Positions 44,557-54,137 are shown, numbered from the stretch's first letter. The stretch: DNA of 64,000 nucleotides from an uncultured Sulfitobacter sp. (GCA_947492925.1 CANLOQ010000002.1:744001-808000); one strand, 5' to 3'. Translations and numbers: made by a program. The notes: generated from the sequence alone by a model not told the origin.

Positions 44557-45836
44557 GGGGCCAGCTCCAGCGCGCGGATCAGCCGATCTGCGATTGTGTC
44601 GAGCGTGTCGGTCTGGCCTGCAACGAAAGTGTCGGCGGCGGTGCGAGCTTTGGCGCGCTGGGCGTCGTTGGTCAGCAGGGCGTCAACCTGTTGAGCCAGA
44701 TCATCGGCGTCAGCGACAAGGCGGGCGGCCCCGGCTTCTTCCATCGCGGCGAAGGTTTCGGCGAAGTTTGTCACATGGGTGCCGGACAGGACGGTGGCAC
44801 CGGATTGGGCAACTTCGAACGGATTGTGCCCGCCAATGGGGCGCAGGGAGCCGCCGAGAAAGACGATGTCCGACAGGGCGTACCACAGCCCCAGCTCGCC
44901 CATCGTGTCGGCCAGAAAGACCTGCGCGCCGGGCATGTCACCGCGCGTGCGGCGGGTGAGCGAGAGGCTCGCACCGGCGATCAGGTTCATCACCTCTTGG
45001 CCGCGTTCGGGATGGCGGGGGGCAAGGATCAGGCAGAGGTCGGGATGGGCTTTGAGCAGGGTCTTGTGGGCCGCAAGAACCGTCTGTTCTTCGCCTTCGT
45101 GGGTGGAGGAGGCGACCCAGACGGGGCGGTGGCCGAGGGCGGCGCGGGCCTCGAACAGGGCGTCTTCGTCCAGCGGCAGGGGGCCTGCCATTGATTTGAG
45201 GTTCACGCCACGCGCCACACGGTCGGCGGGCGCATGCATATCGACCATCGACTGGGCCATCTTATCGTTCTGGGTGAGGATGAGAGAGAAGACATCGAGG
45301 ATGTAGCGGGCAAAAGCCGGACGCTTGCGCCATTTGGCAACGGACCCTTCGGAAAGGCGGGCGTTGACCAGTGCCATTCTGGCCCCCCGCGCGTGGGTGC
45401 GGCGCAGCATTTGCGGCCAAAGTTCGCTTTCTACAAAGACTGCGGCATCGGGATGCCAATGGCGCAGGAACCGTTTCAGTGGGCCAGGGGCGTCGAAAGG
45501 GGCGAATTGGTGCACGGTGCGGGCGGGCAGGCGGCTGGACAGAAGTTTGGCGGAGGTGGCGGTGCCCGACGTGATCAAAAACTGCGCGCGCGGCAGCTTG
45601 CGGCCCATGCGGTCGATCAGCGCCAGCACAGACAGGCTTTCGCCCACGGATGCGCCGTGAAACCAGATCAGCGGGCCGTTCTTCTGGCGTGGCTCTGTCG
45701 CATGGCCGATCTTTTCGTGGGCGCGCATCACGCTGACGCCCGCGCGGCGCAGTTTGCGTGTCTCGATCATGGTGGCGAACGGGACAAGGACCATGCTGAC
45801 CGCGACCCACGCACGGTAGAGAAAGGGCGCGGGCAT
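44553..45836 (-). CDS. waaA: 3-deoxy-D-manno-octulosonic acid (Kdo) transferase
   Basis: A 427-residue enzyme (E. coli WaaA 425). An N-terminal anchor helix (about 5-24), then PLIWFHGASVGESLSVLALIDRM, the conserved HGASVGE motif with the catalytic Glu; the donor side has STHEGEEQTVLAAHK and PRHPERGQEV. It moves Kdo from CMP-Kdo to the lipid A precursor at the inner membrane. It is 6 bp after moaA on the same strand, though moaA has an unrelated job. Confidence 0.94.
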   Translation of the reverse strand: MPAPFLYRAWVAVSMVLVPFATMIETRKLRRAGVSVMRAHEKIGHATEPRQKNGPLIWFHGASVGESLSVLALIDRMGRKLPRAQFLITSGTATSAKLLSSRLPARTVHQFAPFDAPGPLKRFLRHWHPDAAVFVESELWPQMLRRTHARGARMALVNARLSEGSVAKWRKRPAFARYILDVFSLILTQNDKMAQSMVDMHAPADRVARGVNLKSMAGPLPLDEDALFEARAALGHRPVWVASSTHEGEEQTVLAAHKTLLKAHPDLCLILAPRHPERGQEVMNLIAGASLSLTRRTRGDMPGAQVFLADTMGELGLWYALSDIVFLGGSLRPIGGHNPFEVAQSGATVLSGTHVTNFAETFAAMEEAGAARLVADADDLAQQVDALLTNDAQRAKARTAADTFVAGQTDTLDTIADRLIRALELAP

Positions 45837-45842
45837 GGCCGT

Positions 45843-46847
45843 TCAGCCGCCGGTATGGCTCATGTGGCGGGGCATCTGGCCGTCGGCGCGCTGGCGCGAA
45901 TAGTCGAAATCGTGGCCTTTGGGCTTGTGGCTGATGGCCGTGCGGATCGCGTCTTCGAGCGGGCCGTTATGTTCGGAGGCGCGCAGCGGCGCGCGCAGGT
46001 CGGCCATGTCTTCCTGACCCAGACACATGTACAATTCGCCCGTGCAGGTCAGCCGCACGCGGTTGCAGCTTTCGCAGAAATTATGGCTGAGCGGCGTGAT
46101 GAAGCCGATTTTCTGACCCGTTTCCTCAAGCCGGACGTAGCGGGCGGGCCCGCCCGTCCGCTCGGCCAGATCGGTGACGGTGTAGTGATCGGCGTAGCGC
46201 GCGCGCACGTCCTTGAGCGACCAGTATTGCGACAGGCGGTCCTCGTTGCCCAGATCGCCCATCGGCATGACCTCGATCCACGTCAGGTCCATGCCAAGCT
46301 CGGCGCACCAGCGGGTGATTGTGGGCAGCTCAACCTCGTTGAAGCCTTTGAGCGCCACGGCGTTGATCTTGACCTTGAGGCCGGCCTTGAGCGCGGCATC
46401 CACCCCGCGCAGCACCTGCGGCAGACGGCCCCAGCGGGTGATTTCGGCAAATTTCGCCTCGTCCAGCGTGTCGAGCGATATGTTCACGCGGCGCACGCCA
46501 GCGGCGTAAAGCTGATCTGCGAAGCGCTCAAGCTGGCTGCCGTTCGTGGTCAGCGTGAGTTCTTCCAGCGCGCCGCTTTCGAGGTGGCGGGTCATGCCGT
46601 TGAAGAATGTCATGATGTCGCGACGCACCAGCGGCTCGCCCCCGGTGATGCGCAGTTTGCGCACGCCAAGGCCTACAAAAGTCGAACACATGCGGTCCAG
46701 TTCTTCCAGCGTCAGAAGCTCTTTCTTGGGCAGAAAGGTCATGTTTTCGGACATGCAGTAGACGCAGCGGAAATCGCAGCGGTCGGTGACCGAAACGCGC
46801 AGATAGGTAATGGCGCGTGCGAAGGGATCAATCAGTGGTGCGTTCAT
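45843..46847 (-). CDS. moaA: GTP 3',8-cyclase (molybdenum cofactor synthesis)
   Basis: A 334-residue radical-SAM enzyme. The first cluster motif is C24-x3-C28-x2-C31 ([12 protein letters not shown]); GGEPLVRRD follows. The C-terminal [4Fe-4S] site is [20 protein letters not shown]-like (C-x2-C ... C), and the protein ends in the conserved Gly-Gly tail (SHTGG) needed to bind the SAM 5' end. It makes 3',8-cyclo-H2GTP, the first step to molybdopterin. Start at MNAPLIDPF (46847) from family alignment. A weak ribosome binding site. Confidence 0.95.
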   Translation of the reverse strand: MNAPLIDPFARAITYLRVSVTDRCDFRCVYCMSENMTFLPKKELLTLEELDRMCSTFVGLGVRKLRITGGEPLVRRDIMTFFNGMTRHLESGALEELTLTTNGSQLERFADQLYAAGVRRVNISLDTLDEAKFAEITRWGRLPQVLRGVDAALKAGLKVKINAVALKGFNEVELPTITRWCAELGMDLTWIEVMPMGDLGNEDRLSQYWSLKDVRARYADHYTVTDLAERTGGPARYVRLEETGQKIGFITPLSHNFCESCNRVRLTCTGELYMCLGQEDMADLRAPLRASEHNGPLEDAIRTAISHKPKGHDFDYSRQRADGQMPRHMSHTGG

Positions 46848-46956
46848 GGGGTTATAGGTAATGGTCCGCTTGGGACGGGGCAAGCGGCATTTGGGTGATT
46901 GAAGGGGGCAGGGACAAAAGCTAGGGTTTTGGAATTGCAAAGGCGGAGGATATGAT

Positions 46957-47082
46957 ATGAAACCCATTTTTATTCTTGGTGTTGTGCTGGGCTTTCTTGT
47001 GGGCTGTACAGAGCCGGAACAGGAGCCAGCGCCGGAGCCTGAACCGGAGATTATTCCGCTCAGCATTAAATTGCCTGCATGA
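46957..47082 (+). CDS. 41-residue lipoprotein
   Basis: The frame [17 protein letters not shown]... is a classic lipoprotein signal with lipobox LVGC and Cys17. The 25-residue mature part is acidic and proline-rich ([13 protein letters not shown]) and ends [16 protein letters not shown] is 6 nt before the ATG. It resembles very short anchored proteins whose partner is unknown. The TGA (47080-47082) overlaps an ATG of the next frame, suggesting it is coupled to the second lipoprotein gene at 47109. Confidence 0.7.
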   Translation: MKPIFILGVVLGFLVGCTEPEQEPAPEPEPEIIPLSIKLPA

Positions 47083-47108
47083 TCCAGCGGGTGTGGTTAA
47101 GGGGTAGA

Positions 47109-47636
47109 ATGGGTATGAACAGGATTTTGAGCGCCGGTCTTTTGGTGACGCTGGTGTCGGGATGCGCGGGCATCGGGGATTTTCTGCGCCCCGGGGGAAC
47201 AGAGCCTGTCCCCGCCGCGCAAAGTGACGCGCCAGACGCCCCCGCAGAGGCACCCGCGCCGCTGGCCCCGGCCACAGCCGCCCCGCCACCGCCCGTTTCG
47301 GCCCGCACGGTTGAGGCGCTGGATACCACCACGCCCGAACAACGTGCCGCCGCGACTGCGCCCGCAGCGCCGCAGGCCAGCAGTGCCGCGCTTGGCAAGA
47401 CGGTTGTGTCGTTGGGCAGCCCGACGGAGCCGGGGCTGTGGTTGAAAACACCACTGGTGGAGGCCGAGACGCAGGGACGGGTGACGAACCCCGCCAACGG
47501 GAAATCCTCGCTGGTGACGCTTTTGCCGCTGGACGGCCCTGCCACGGCGGGCAGCCGCATGTCCTTGCCCGCGCTGCGGTTGATCGGGGCGTCGCTGACG
47601 GATTTGACCGAAGTTGAGGTATCGTTGGAAGGCTAG
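47109..47636 (+). CDS. Lipoprotein, hypothetical
   Basis: About 175 residues. The signal has lipobox VSGC with Cys near 19, followed by an Ala/Pro-rich disordered linker (about 25-90) and a small C-terminal domain (about 95-175: GKTVVSLGSPTEPGLWLKTPLVEAETQGRV, read in parts) that resembles D-galactarate dehydratase-annotated roseobacter lipoproteins only in layout. AAGGGG precedes the ATG at 47109; a second ATG is at 47115. Family unknown. Confidence 0.6.
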   Translation: MGMNRILSAGLLVTLVSGCAGIGDFLRPGGTEPVPAAQSDAPDAPAEAPAPLAPATAAPPPPVSARTVEALDTTTPEQRAAATAPAAPQASSAALGKTVVSLGSPTEPGLWLKTPLVEAETQGRVTNPANGKSSLVTLLPLDGPATAGSRMSLPALRLIGASLTDLTEVEVSLEG

Positions 47637-47659
47637 GGTGCGGAGCATCTGCACCTTAC
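47637..47659. repeat. REP-like palindrome, diverged
   Basis: GGTGC-N9-GCACC followed by TTAC, directly after the stop of the lipoprotein gene. It has the same arm ends and TTAC tail as other family members, with a changed centre. Confidence 0.55.
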
Positions 47660-47714
47660 TGTCCGTGGCGACAGGGGGGCTGGGTGGGCCTTCTAACCGC
47701 CCGCGTGCTACGGG

Positions 47715-48398
47715 TTATTTCTTGCGCAGATGACGCAGGGCTTCTTTGACTGCGAAGGGTTTCATCCGGTCGCCATGCGTGTCGATAAAGGCGGTTGTGC
47801 GGTCTGCATCGTGTTTTGACAATTCGCGCAACCACCAGCCGATGGCTTTTTGAATGAACCACTGATGATCGGGCACCAGCGTGGCTGCCCAGCCCAGAAT
47901 ACGGTCGCGGGCCTTGCTTTCTGCCGGTTTGGGGTGGTTCTGTTTTGTCCACGGCAGGGTGATCACCAAGGCCGCGCGGCGGGTCCACATGTGATCGGAG
48001 GTGACCCATTGCGCAACCGTATCAAGACGCGAAGGATCGGCCACCAGCCGCTTTTGTCCGGCCATGCAGGCGTGATCGGCAATGGCCCAGCTGTCGAAAT
48101 CAGGTGGCCATGACGCGATCAGGTCCCATGCGGCGGAGTCGTCGGGGCGGATGCGCGCTTGCGTCAGCAGTTTGGCGGCGGCCAGACGGGCCTCGTAAAT
48201 GTCCGTGCGCCACAGCGCGGCTGACAGGGCAACGCGGGCTTCGGTGTCCATTTGCGCGCGCCATGTTTTGCACAATGCGTCGATCTGTGGATTGCTGAGG
48301 CCCAGATATGCCCGGTCGACCTTGTGATACTGGCGCATCCCCTCCGCACGGTCGGGATCGGCCTGCGCCTTTAGCTGTTCCAGATAATCTTCATGCAT
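47715..48398 (-). CDS. DNA alkylation repair family protein (HEAT-like)
   Basis: A 227-residue helical protein of the AlkD/AlkC-like family (DNA_alkylation). Segments such as MWTRRAALVITLPWTKQN and WFIQKAIGWWLRELSKHD match the ALK-repeat helices; a Trp and Asp pair in the groove removes or tolerates alkylated bases in AlkD. Known members excise 3-methyladenine and 7-methylguanine. The ATG at 48398 overlaps the stop of the upstream PNPOx-fold gene by 8 nt. Confidence 0.8.
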   Translation of the reverse strand: MHEDYLEQLKAQADPDRAEGMRQYHKVDRAYLGLSNPQIDALCKTWRAQMDTEARVALSAALWRTDIYEARLAAAKLLTQARIRPDDSAAWDLIASWPPDFDSWAIADHACMAGQKRLVADPSRLDTVAQWVTSDHMWTRRAALVITLPWTKQNHPKPAESKARDRILGWAATLVPDHQWFIQKAIGWWLRELSKHDADRTTAFIDTHGDRMKPFAVKEALRHLRKK

Positions 48399-48945
48399 CG
48401 GGATCGGCAAGGATATGGGTCGGCAGCCCGTCGATTGAATGCTGGTTGTCGCGCGCCCACTTGGCCTTGATCCCGTCCCGGCCATTGTCCTGCGCCCATT
48501 TGGCCAGCACATCGCGTTCGCCCTGATAGTCAAAGAACGGCACCGCATAGCCGCAGGAGGTTTGCAGCAGGTCCACGGTCATATCAAAAATCTGCCGCGC
48601 GCCGTTGTCATGGGGGAAGGTGGCGTTGAGGTCGTCGAAGTCCCTGTCGCGGGGGTGCAGGACGCGGGCCGTGCCGTAGGCGCGCATGATCATCGGGCGG
48701 GTTTCAAACCCGCACCACATGAGTGTCATGCGGTTGATCCGCAAAAGGTGGGCGGCGGTTTCGTTGCCCGAGCCTGACAGGTTGCGCCAGATGATGCGGT
48801 TTGGCCCCATGACCCGCAGCGAATCCATGCCTTTGGGCGAGATGTTGACGCGCCCCTCGTCTGCCGCGGTGCCGCAAAAGAACATGTGCTGCGCTGCGAT
48901 AAAGGCGCGGTGATCGTCGGTGATCCGGTCGAATTGCTTGGCCAT
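48391..48945 (-). CDS. PNPOx-fold flavin-binding protein
   Basis: A 184-residue split-barrel protein of the pyridoxamine 5'-phosphate oxidase-like family (MAKQFDRITDDHRAFIAAQHMFFCGTA, then VNISPKGMDSLRVM). These bind FMN or F420 or act as stress proteins; not the true PdxH. Forms a leftward unit: glmU, glmS, this gene, the AlkD-like gene. Biological role unknown. Confidence 0.8.
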   Translation of the reverse strand: MAKQFDRITDDHRAFIAAQHMFFCGTAADEGRVNISPKGMDSLRVMGPNRIIWRNLSGSGNETAAHLLRINRMTLMWCGFETRPMIMRAYGTARVLHPRDRDFDDLNATFPHDNGARQIFDMTVDLLQTSCGYAVPFFDYQGERDVLAKWAQDNGRDGIKAKWARDNQHSIDGLPTHILADPDA

Positions 48946-48960
48946 TTGGTCCTTTCGGCG

Positions 48961-50781
48961 TCACTCCACCGTGACGGATTTGGCAAGGTTGCGGGGCTGG
49001 TCCACGTCCGTGCCCTTTGCCACCGCTGTGTGATAGGCCAGCAGTTGCGCGGGGATTGCATAGAGGATGGGGCCGAGTGCATCGGCCACGCGCGGCATTT
49101 CGATGCTTTCCCACACGCCGTCGCTGGCCTCGGCCAGTCCTTCGCTGTCGGACACAAGGATCACCTTTCCCTTGCGCGCCATGACTTCCTGCATGTTGCT
49201 GACGGTCTTGTCAAAAAGCGCATCGCGCGGGGCGAAGACGACCACGGGGACCTCTTCATCGACCAGCGCGATGGGGCCGTGCTTCAACTCGCCAGAGGCA
49301 TAGGCTTCGGCGTGGATATAGCTGATTTCCTTGAGTTTCAGCGCGCCCTCTAGCGCCAGCGGGAACATATGGCCGCGCCCCAGAAAAAGCACGTCCTGCG
49401 CGGTGGACAGCTTGAACGCGGCGTCGCGCATGGCGGTGTTTTGTTCAAGTGCTGTGTTGATGACCGACGGCAGGCCGCGCAGGGCGCTGATGTGATCGGC
49501 CAATGCCGCATCGTCCAGCACGCCGCGCTGGTGGGCGGCTTTGAGCACCAGAAGAAACAGCACGGTCAACTGGCATGTAAATGCCTTGGTCGAGGCGACG
49601 CCGACCTCGACGCCCGCGTAAATCGGCAGGGCCAGATCGCTTTCGCGGGCGATGGAGGATTCGGGCACGTTGATGATGGACAGGATGCTCTGCGCCTTGC
49701 CCTCGCAATAGCGCAGGGCGGCCAGCGTATCGGCGGTTTCGCCCGACTGGCTGACAAAGGCGGCCAGCGTGCGGGCGGGGATGGGCGGTTCGCGGTAGCG
49801 GAATTCAGAGGCCACATCGACCTCGACCGGCAGGCGGGCGATTTGTTCAAACCAGTATTTCGCCGTCAGACAGGCGTAGGAAGCGGTGCCGCAGGCGACC
49901 ATTGTGATGCGGTCGATCTGGGTGAAGTCCACGCCCCCGTCGGGCAAGAGGATCTCGCCCGTGTCGGTGACATAATGCGAAATCGCCTGTGCGATCACGC
50001 CGGGCTGTTCGGCAATTTCCTTTGACATGAAATGCTTGTGCCCGCCCTTGTCCACGCGGGTGGCATCAATCTGGATCTGCTTGATCGCCCGGTTGGCAAG
50101 GCTGCCGTTGGCATCCGTCACCTCGACACTGGTGCGGGTGACCACGGCGATGTCGCCTTCTTCAAGGTAAGAGATGCGGTCCGTGAGTGGCGACAGGGCG
50201 ATGGCGTCAGAGCCCACAAACATCTCGCCGGTGCCGTAGCCGATGGCAAGCGGTGAACCTTTGCGCGCCGCGATCATCAGGTCTTCCTGACCGTCAAACA
50301 GGAAGGCAAGTGCAAAGGCCCCGTCGAGACGGGCCAGCGTGGTCTTGGCGGCCTCGACCGGGCCCATGCCCTGTTGCATGTGATGGTGGGTGAGCAGCGC
50401 CACGGTTTCGGTGTCTGTTTCGGTCACGAACTGCACACCCGCTTCGGCCAGCTCGGCGCGTAGGTCCCGGAAATTTTCGATGATGCCGTTGTGCACCACG
50501 GCGACCTTGCCCGCCTGATGGGGATGCGCGTTCGTGACATTGGGCGCGCCGTGCGTGGCCCAGCGGGTGTGGCCGATGCCCGATTTGCCCGCCAGCGGTT
50601 CATGCACCAGCAGATCGGAGAGATTGACCAGCTTGCCAACCGCGCGTCGGCGTTCGAGTTTGCCTTCATTTACGGTGGCAATTCCCGCGCTGTCATAGCC
50701 ACGATATTCGAGGCGCTTCAGCGCTTCGACAAGGATCGGAGCGGCCTCGTGGTTGCCCAGTACACCTACAATACCACACAT
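48961..50781 (-). CDS. glmS: Glutamine--fructose-6-phosphate aminotransferase
   Basis: A 606-residue enzyme (E. coli 609). Cys2 after the initiator Met (MCGIVGVLG) is the N-terminal nucleophile of the glutaminase domain (1-240). Two SIS sugar domains follow (about 285-420 and 455-595), with VASEFRYREPP, SQSGETADTLAALR and the C-terminal PRNLAKSVTVE. It makes glucosamine-6-phosphate for peptidoglycan and LPS. It begins 2 bp after the stop of glmU. Confidence 0.97.
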   Translation of the reverse strand: MCGIVGVLGNHEAAPILVEALKRLEYRGYDSAGIATVNEGKLERRRAVGKLVNLSDLLVHEPLAGKSGIGHTRWATHGAPNVTNAHPHQAGKVAVVHNGIIENFRDLRAELAEAGVQFVTETDTETVALLTHHHMQQGMGPVEAAKTTLARLDGAFALAFLFDGQEDLMIAARKGSPLAIGYGTGEMFVGSDAIALSPLTDRISYLEEGDIAVVTRTSVEVTDANGSLANRAIKQIQIDATRVDKGGHKHFMSKEIAEQPGVIAQAISHYVTDTGEILLPDGGVDFTQIDRITMVACGTASYACLTAKYWFEQIARLPVEVDVASEFRYREPPIPARTLAAFVSQSGETADTLAALRYCEGKAQSILSIINVPESSIARESDLALPIYAGVEVGVASTKAFTCQLTVLFLLVLKAAHQRGVLDDAALADHISALRGLPSVINTALEQNTAMRDAAFKLSTAQDVLFLGRGHMFPLALEGALKLKEISYIHAEAYASGELKHGPIALVDEEVPVVVFAPRDALFDKTVSNMQEVMARKGKVILVSDSEGLAEASDGVWESIEMPRVADALGPILYAIPAQLLAYHTAVAKGTDVDQPRNLAKSVTVE

Positions 50782-50783
50782 AA

Positions 50784-52136
50784 TTAGCTGCCTCGCTGCT
50801 GTCTGGCCTTCTTGGCCTTTAACATTTCGAACAATTTCCGCGCCATGCCGGGTTTTTCGACCTGCGGCGCACGGGCCAGAGCGAGCGCGTCCGGCTCCAC
50901 GTCTGATGTAATCACCGAACCGCTGCCGGTGAGCGCGCCCGCGCCGATGGTGACCGGAGCCACCAGCATGGTGTTGGACCCGATAAAGGCACCCGCGCCG
51001 ATGTCGGTGTGATGCTTCATCACGCCGTCGTAGTTGCAGGTGATCGTGCCTGCGCCGATGTTGGCGCCGGCCCCGATGGTGGCATCCCCGATATAGCTGA
51101 GGTGATTGACCTTGGCCCCTTCGGCCACCTGCGCATTCTTGATTTCGACAAAGTTGCCGATGCGGACGTTTTCGGCCAGTTCCGCACCGGGGCGCAGCCG
51201 GGCGTAGGGGCCAACGGTGGACCCGCGTGAGACATGACAGCCCTCAAGATGGGAAAAGGCGCGGATTGTGGCCCCTGATTCAACTGTCACCCCGGGGCCA
51301 AAGACCACGTTTGGTTCCACCAGCGTGTCACGCCCGATGGCGGTGTCGCGGGCCAGAAAAACGGTTTCGGGGGCGGTCAGGGTTACCCCGTCCTCCAGCA
51401 ATGCCGCGCGGGCGCGGACCTGAAAGGCGGCTTCGGCCTGCGCCAGTTCAGCGCGCGAGTTGATCCCGACGGTTTCCCATTCGTCACAGGTCACGGCCGT
51501 GGCGGAGAGGCCCCGTGCGCGGGCCAGCCCGACGATGTCTGTCAGATAATATTCACCCGCTGCATTGTCGTTGCCCACTGCATCTATCAGGTCAAACAAC
51601 AGCGTTGCGTCACAGGCCACCACGCCGGAGTTGCACAGCGTGATCGCGCGCTCTGCGTCGGTCGCGTCCTTGTATTCAACGATCTTTTCCAGCGTGTCAC
51701 CATTCATGACAAGACGGCCATAGCGCCCCGGCACTGTCGCCTCGAACCCCAGAATGACCACATCGCTTTGCGCCAGCGCGTCGCGCATCCGCTCAAGCGT
51801 GCTGGCGCGGATAAAGGGTGTGTCGCCGTAAAGCACCAGCGCCATCCCGTCGAAACCAGTCAGGGCCGCGCGTGCCTGTGCAACCGCGTGGGCCGTGCCC
51901 AGTTGTTCGACCTGTTCGACAACCTTGATCGACATGTCATGGGCCAGCGCGGTGTCATGGACCTGTGTGGCGTTCTGCCCGGCCACCACGACGCTGCGGT
52001 CAGGCTCAAGTGTAGCACCGGCCTCGATCGCGTGGATCATCAGCGGTTCGCCCGCGATGGGGTGCAGCACCTTGGGCAGGTCAGAGTTCATCCGGGTGCC
52101 TTTGCCTGCGGCAAGGATGATCAGGGCGGTTTTCAT
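50784..52136 (-). CDS. glmU: Bifunctional UDP-GlcNAc pyrophosphorylase / GlcN-1-P acetyltransferase
   Basis: A 450-residue enzyme. The N-terminal uridyltransferase has LAAGKGTRM (about 8-16); the C-terminal left-handed beta-helix (about 250-430) has hexapeptide repeats and the catalytic NFVEIKNAQVAEGAKVNHLSYIGD region. It makes UDP-GlcNAc from GlcN-1-P. Start MKTALIILAAGKG is chosen by family alignment over an upstream GTG-type start. With glmS it forms a UDP-GlcNAc operon. Confidence 0.97.
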   Translation of the reverse strand: MKTALIILAAGKGTRMNSDLPKVLHPIAGEPLMIHAIEAGATLEPDRSVVVAGQNATQVHDTALAHDMSIKVVEQVEQLGTAHAVAQARAALTGFDGMALVLYGDTPFIRASTLERMRDALAQSDVVILGFEATVPGRYGRLVMNGDTLEKIVEYKDATDAERAITLCNSGVVACDATLLFDLIDAVGNDNAAGEYYLTDIVGLARARGLSATAVTCDEWETVGINSRAELAQAEAAFQVRARAALLEDGVTLTAPETVFLARDTAIGRDTLVEPNVVFGPGVTVESGATIRAFSHLEGCHVSRGSTVGPYARLRPGAELAENVRIGNFVEIKNAQVAEGAKVNHLSYIGDATIGAGANIGAGTITCNYDGVMKHHTDIGAGAFIGSNTMLVAPVTIGAGALTGSGSVITSDVEPDALALARAPQVEKPGMARKLFEMLKAKKARQQRGS

Positions 52137-52265
52137 TGGTCGGGGTTCCTGCTGTGTTTTGCCCCTCTTTACGCGCTTGGCACAAAGGCGCAAGTCTGGC
52201 AGGGATCAAACAAGGTTGCGTGTTGCAACATGAGCGGGCGATGTTCCGCGCAAGGGAGGATTTGC

Positions 52266-52937
52266 GTGAAGACAGTTGTATTCGATCTGGACGGCACATT
52301 GGCCGACACCAGCGGTGATTTGATTGCCGCCGCCAACGCCTGTTTCCGGGACATGGGCGCGGGTGATGTGCTGGATGCCGGCACCGATGCAGGCACCGCG
52401 CTGCGCGGCGGCCGGGCGATGTTGCGGCTGGGGATGGAGCGGCTGGAGCGGGCGGGCGATGAGGCAACGATTGACGCCTATTATCCCAAGTTGCTGGAGG
52501 CTTACGCGCGGGACATCGACACGCATACGGTGCTTTATGATGGTGCGATGGACGCGGTGGAGCGGTTGAGGACGGCAGGCTATTTCACGGCGATCTGCAC
52601 GAACAAGCCGGAAGGGCTGGCCGAGACGCTGCTGACCCGGCTGGGCGTGCGGGATGCCTTTCACGCAATGCTGGGGGCCGATACGCTGGCGGTGCGCAAA
52701 CCAGACCCGGAGCATTTGTTCGAGACCGCGCGCCGTGCGGGGGGCGATCCGGCGAAATGCATGTTGATCGGGGATACGGACACGGACCGCAAGACCGCCC
52801 GGGCGGCGGGTGTCCCTTGCGTACTGGTCACGTTTGGCCCTGCGGGCGGCGATATGGCGGCGCTTGATCCGCAGGCGCTGCTAAGCCACTACGACGATCT
52901 GGATGGGATCGTCGCTGATCTGATCGGTGCCGCATGA
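52266..52937 (+). CDS. gph: HAD-family phosphatase, phosphoglycolate phosphatase-like
   Basis: A 223-residue HAD hydrolase. Motif I VFDLDGTLADT (about 4-14) has the nucleophile Asp; motif III Lys in VRKPDPEH; motif IV IGDTDTDRKTARAAG. The cap domain fits the Gph type. It removes 2-phosphoglycolate. A GTG at 52266 with AGGGAGGA upstream is the start. It overlaps the aminotransferase by 4 nt (ATGA). Divergent from glmU across 129 bp. Confidence 0.85.
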   Translation: MKTVVFDLDGTLADTSGDLIAAANACFRDMGAGDVLDAGTDAGTALRGGRAMLRLGMERLERAGDEATIDAYYPKLLEAYARDIDTHTVLYDGAMDAVERLRTAGYFTAICTNKPEGLAETLLTRLGVRDAFHAMLGADTLAVRKPDPEHLFETARRAGGDPAKCMLIGDTDTDRKTARAAGVPCVLVTFGPAGGDMAALDPQALLSHYDDLDGIVADLIGAA

Positions 52938-54133
52938 CCGAGGTTTTCACCGGCAGTTTCACGCAACAGGAACCAATCCCGGAAGAGGGGATCGAGGCGG
53001 CCGTCGCGGTGATGCGGGCAGGGCGGCTGCACCGGTACAACACGGCGCCCGGTGAGGTGGCGCAGACCGTGCTGCTGGAACAGGAGTTCGCCGCGCAGGT
53101 CGGTGCGAAATATTGTCTTGCGGTGGCATCGGGCGGCTATGCGATGGCAACGGCCCTGCGCGCGGTCTGTGTAAAGCCGGGGGACCGGGTGCTGACAAAT
53201 GCGTTCACGCTGGCGCCGGTGCCGGGGGCGATTGCGGCGGTCGGGGCTGTGCCGGTGTTTGTCGGGGTGACAGAGAATCTTGTGATTGATCTGGAGGATC
53301 TGGCGGCGAAAGTGGATCAGGCGGATGTCCTTTTGTTGAGCCACATGCGCGGACATCTGGTGGATATGGATGCTTTGATGACGATCTGTGACGGTGCGGG
53401 TGTCACGGTGATTGAGGATTGCGCGCACACAATGGGCGCCGCGTGGAAGGGTGTGCCATCGGGCACGCAGGGCAAGGTAGGGTGCTATTCCTGTCAGACT
53501 TATAAACACGTGAATTCGGGTGAAGGGGGGCTGTTTGTCACCGACGACGCGGAGGTGGCGGCGCGGGCGATCATGTTGTCGGGGTCTTACATGATGTACG
53601 AAAAGCATCTTGCCGGTCCGCCCAAGGAGGCATTCGAGACGATCCGCTACGAGACGCCGAACATTTCAGGCCGGATGGACAATCTGCGGGCCGCGATCCT
53701 GCGGCCCCAGTTGCGCAAACTGGATGCGCAGCGGGCAAGATGGAACGAGCGGTATTACGCGGTTGAGGCCGGGCTGCGTGACACGCCGGGGCTGCGTGCG
53801 ATTGACCGCCCGGCAGAGGAAACGATTGTCGGATCGTCCATTCAGTTTTTGTTGAAAGACTGGTCCGCGCAGGCGGTGCAGGAGGTTCTGGCGCGTTGTC
53901 TTGCGCGCGGGGTCGAGCTGAAGTGGTTTGGCGGCGCGGAGCCTGTCGGATTTACCAGCCGCTATGACAGCTGGCGCTATGTCCAGGCACCAAAAATGCC
54001 CGCCAGCGATGCGGTGCTGGCGGGGATCATCGACATGCGTGTGCCGCTTACCTTTTCGCTGGATGATTGTGCGCTTATTGCGCGGATCATCAAGGCAGAA
54101 GTCAGCGCAGTGTATCAGGCACAGACCACCTGA
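52934..54133 (+). CDS. DegT/DnrJ/EryC1/StrS-family aminotransferase
   Basis: A 399-residue PLP enzyme. The PLP lysine is K191 in SCQTYKHVNSGEGG, and EDCAHTMGAAWKG (about 161-173) has the Asp that contacts the ring nitrogen. The family makes amino-sugars for surface polysaccharides or antibiotics. It is coupled to gph by an ATGA overlap. No sugar-nucleotide gene is adjacent except glmU across the divergent promoter, so the substrate is unknown. Confidence 0.85.
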   Translation: MTEVFTGSFTQQEPIPEEGIEAAVAVMRAGRLHRYNTAPGEVAQTVLLEQEFAAQVGAKYCLAVASGGYAMATALRAVCVKPGDRVLTNAFTLAPVPGAIAAVGAVPVFVGVTENLVIDLEDLAAKVDQADVLLLSHMRGHLVDMDALMTICDGAGVTVIEDCAHTMGAAWKGVPSGTQGKVGCYSCQTYKHVNSGEGGLFVTDDAEVAARAIMLSGSYMMYEKHLAGPPKEAFETIRYETPNISGRMDNLRAAILRPQLRKLDAQRARWNERYYAVEAGLRDTPGLRAIDRPAEETIVGSSIQFLLKDWSAQAVQEVLARCLARGVELKWFGGAEPVGFTSRYDSWRYVQAPKMPASDAVLAGIIDMRVPLTFSLDDCALIARIIKAEVSAVYQAQTT

Positions 54134-54137
54134 AACG

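Noticed and set aside
45234-46898. A 554-codon + strand frame across waaA and moaA
   Set aside because: Antisense to two firmly identified genes, low-complexity Gly/Ala/His/Val translation, no motif.
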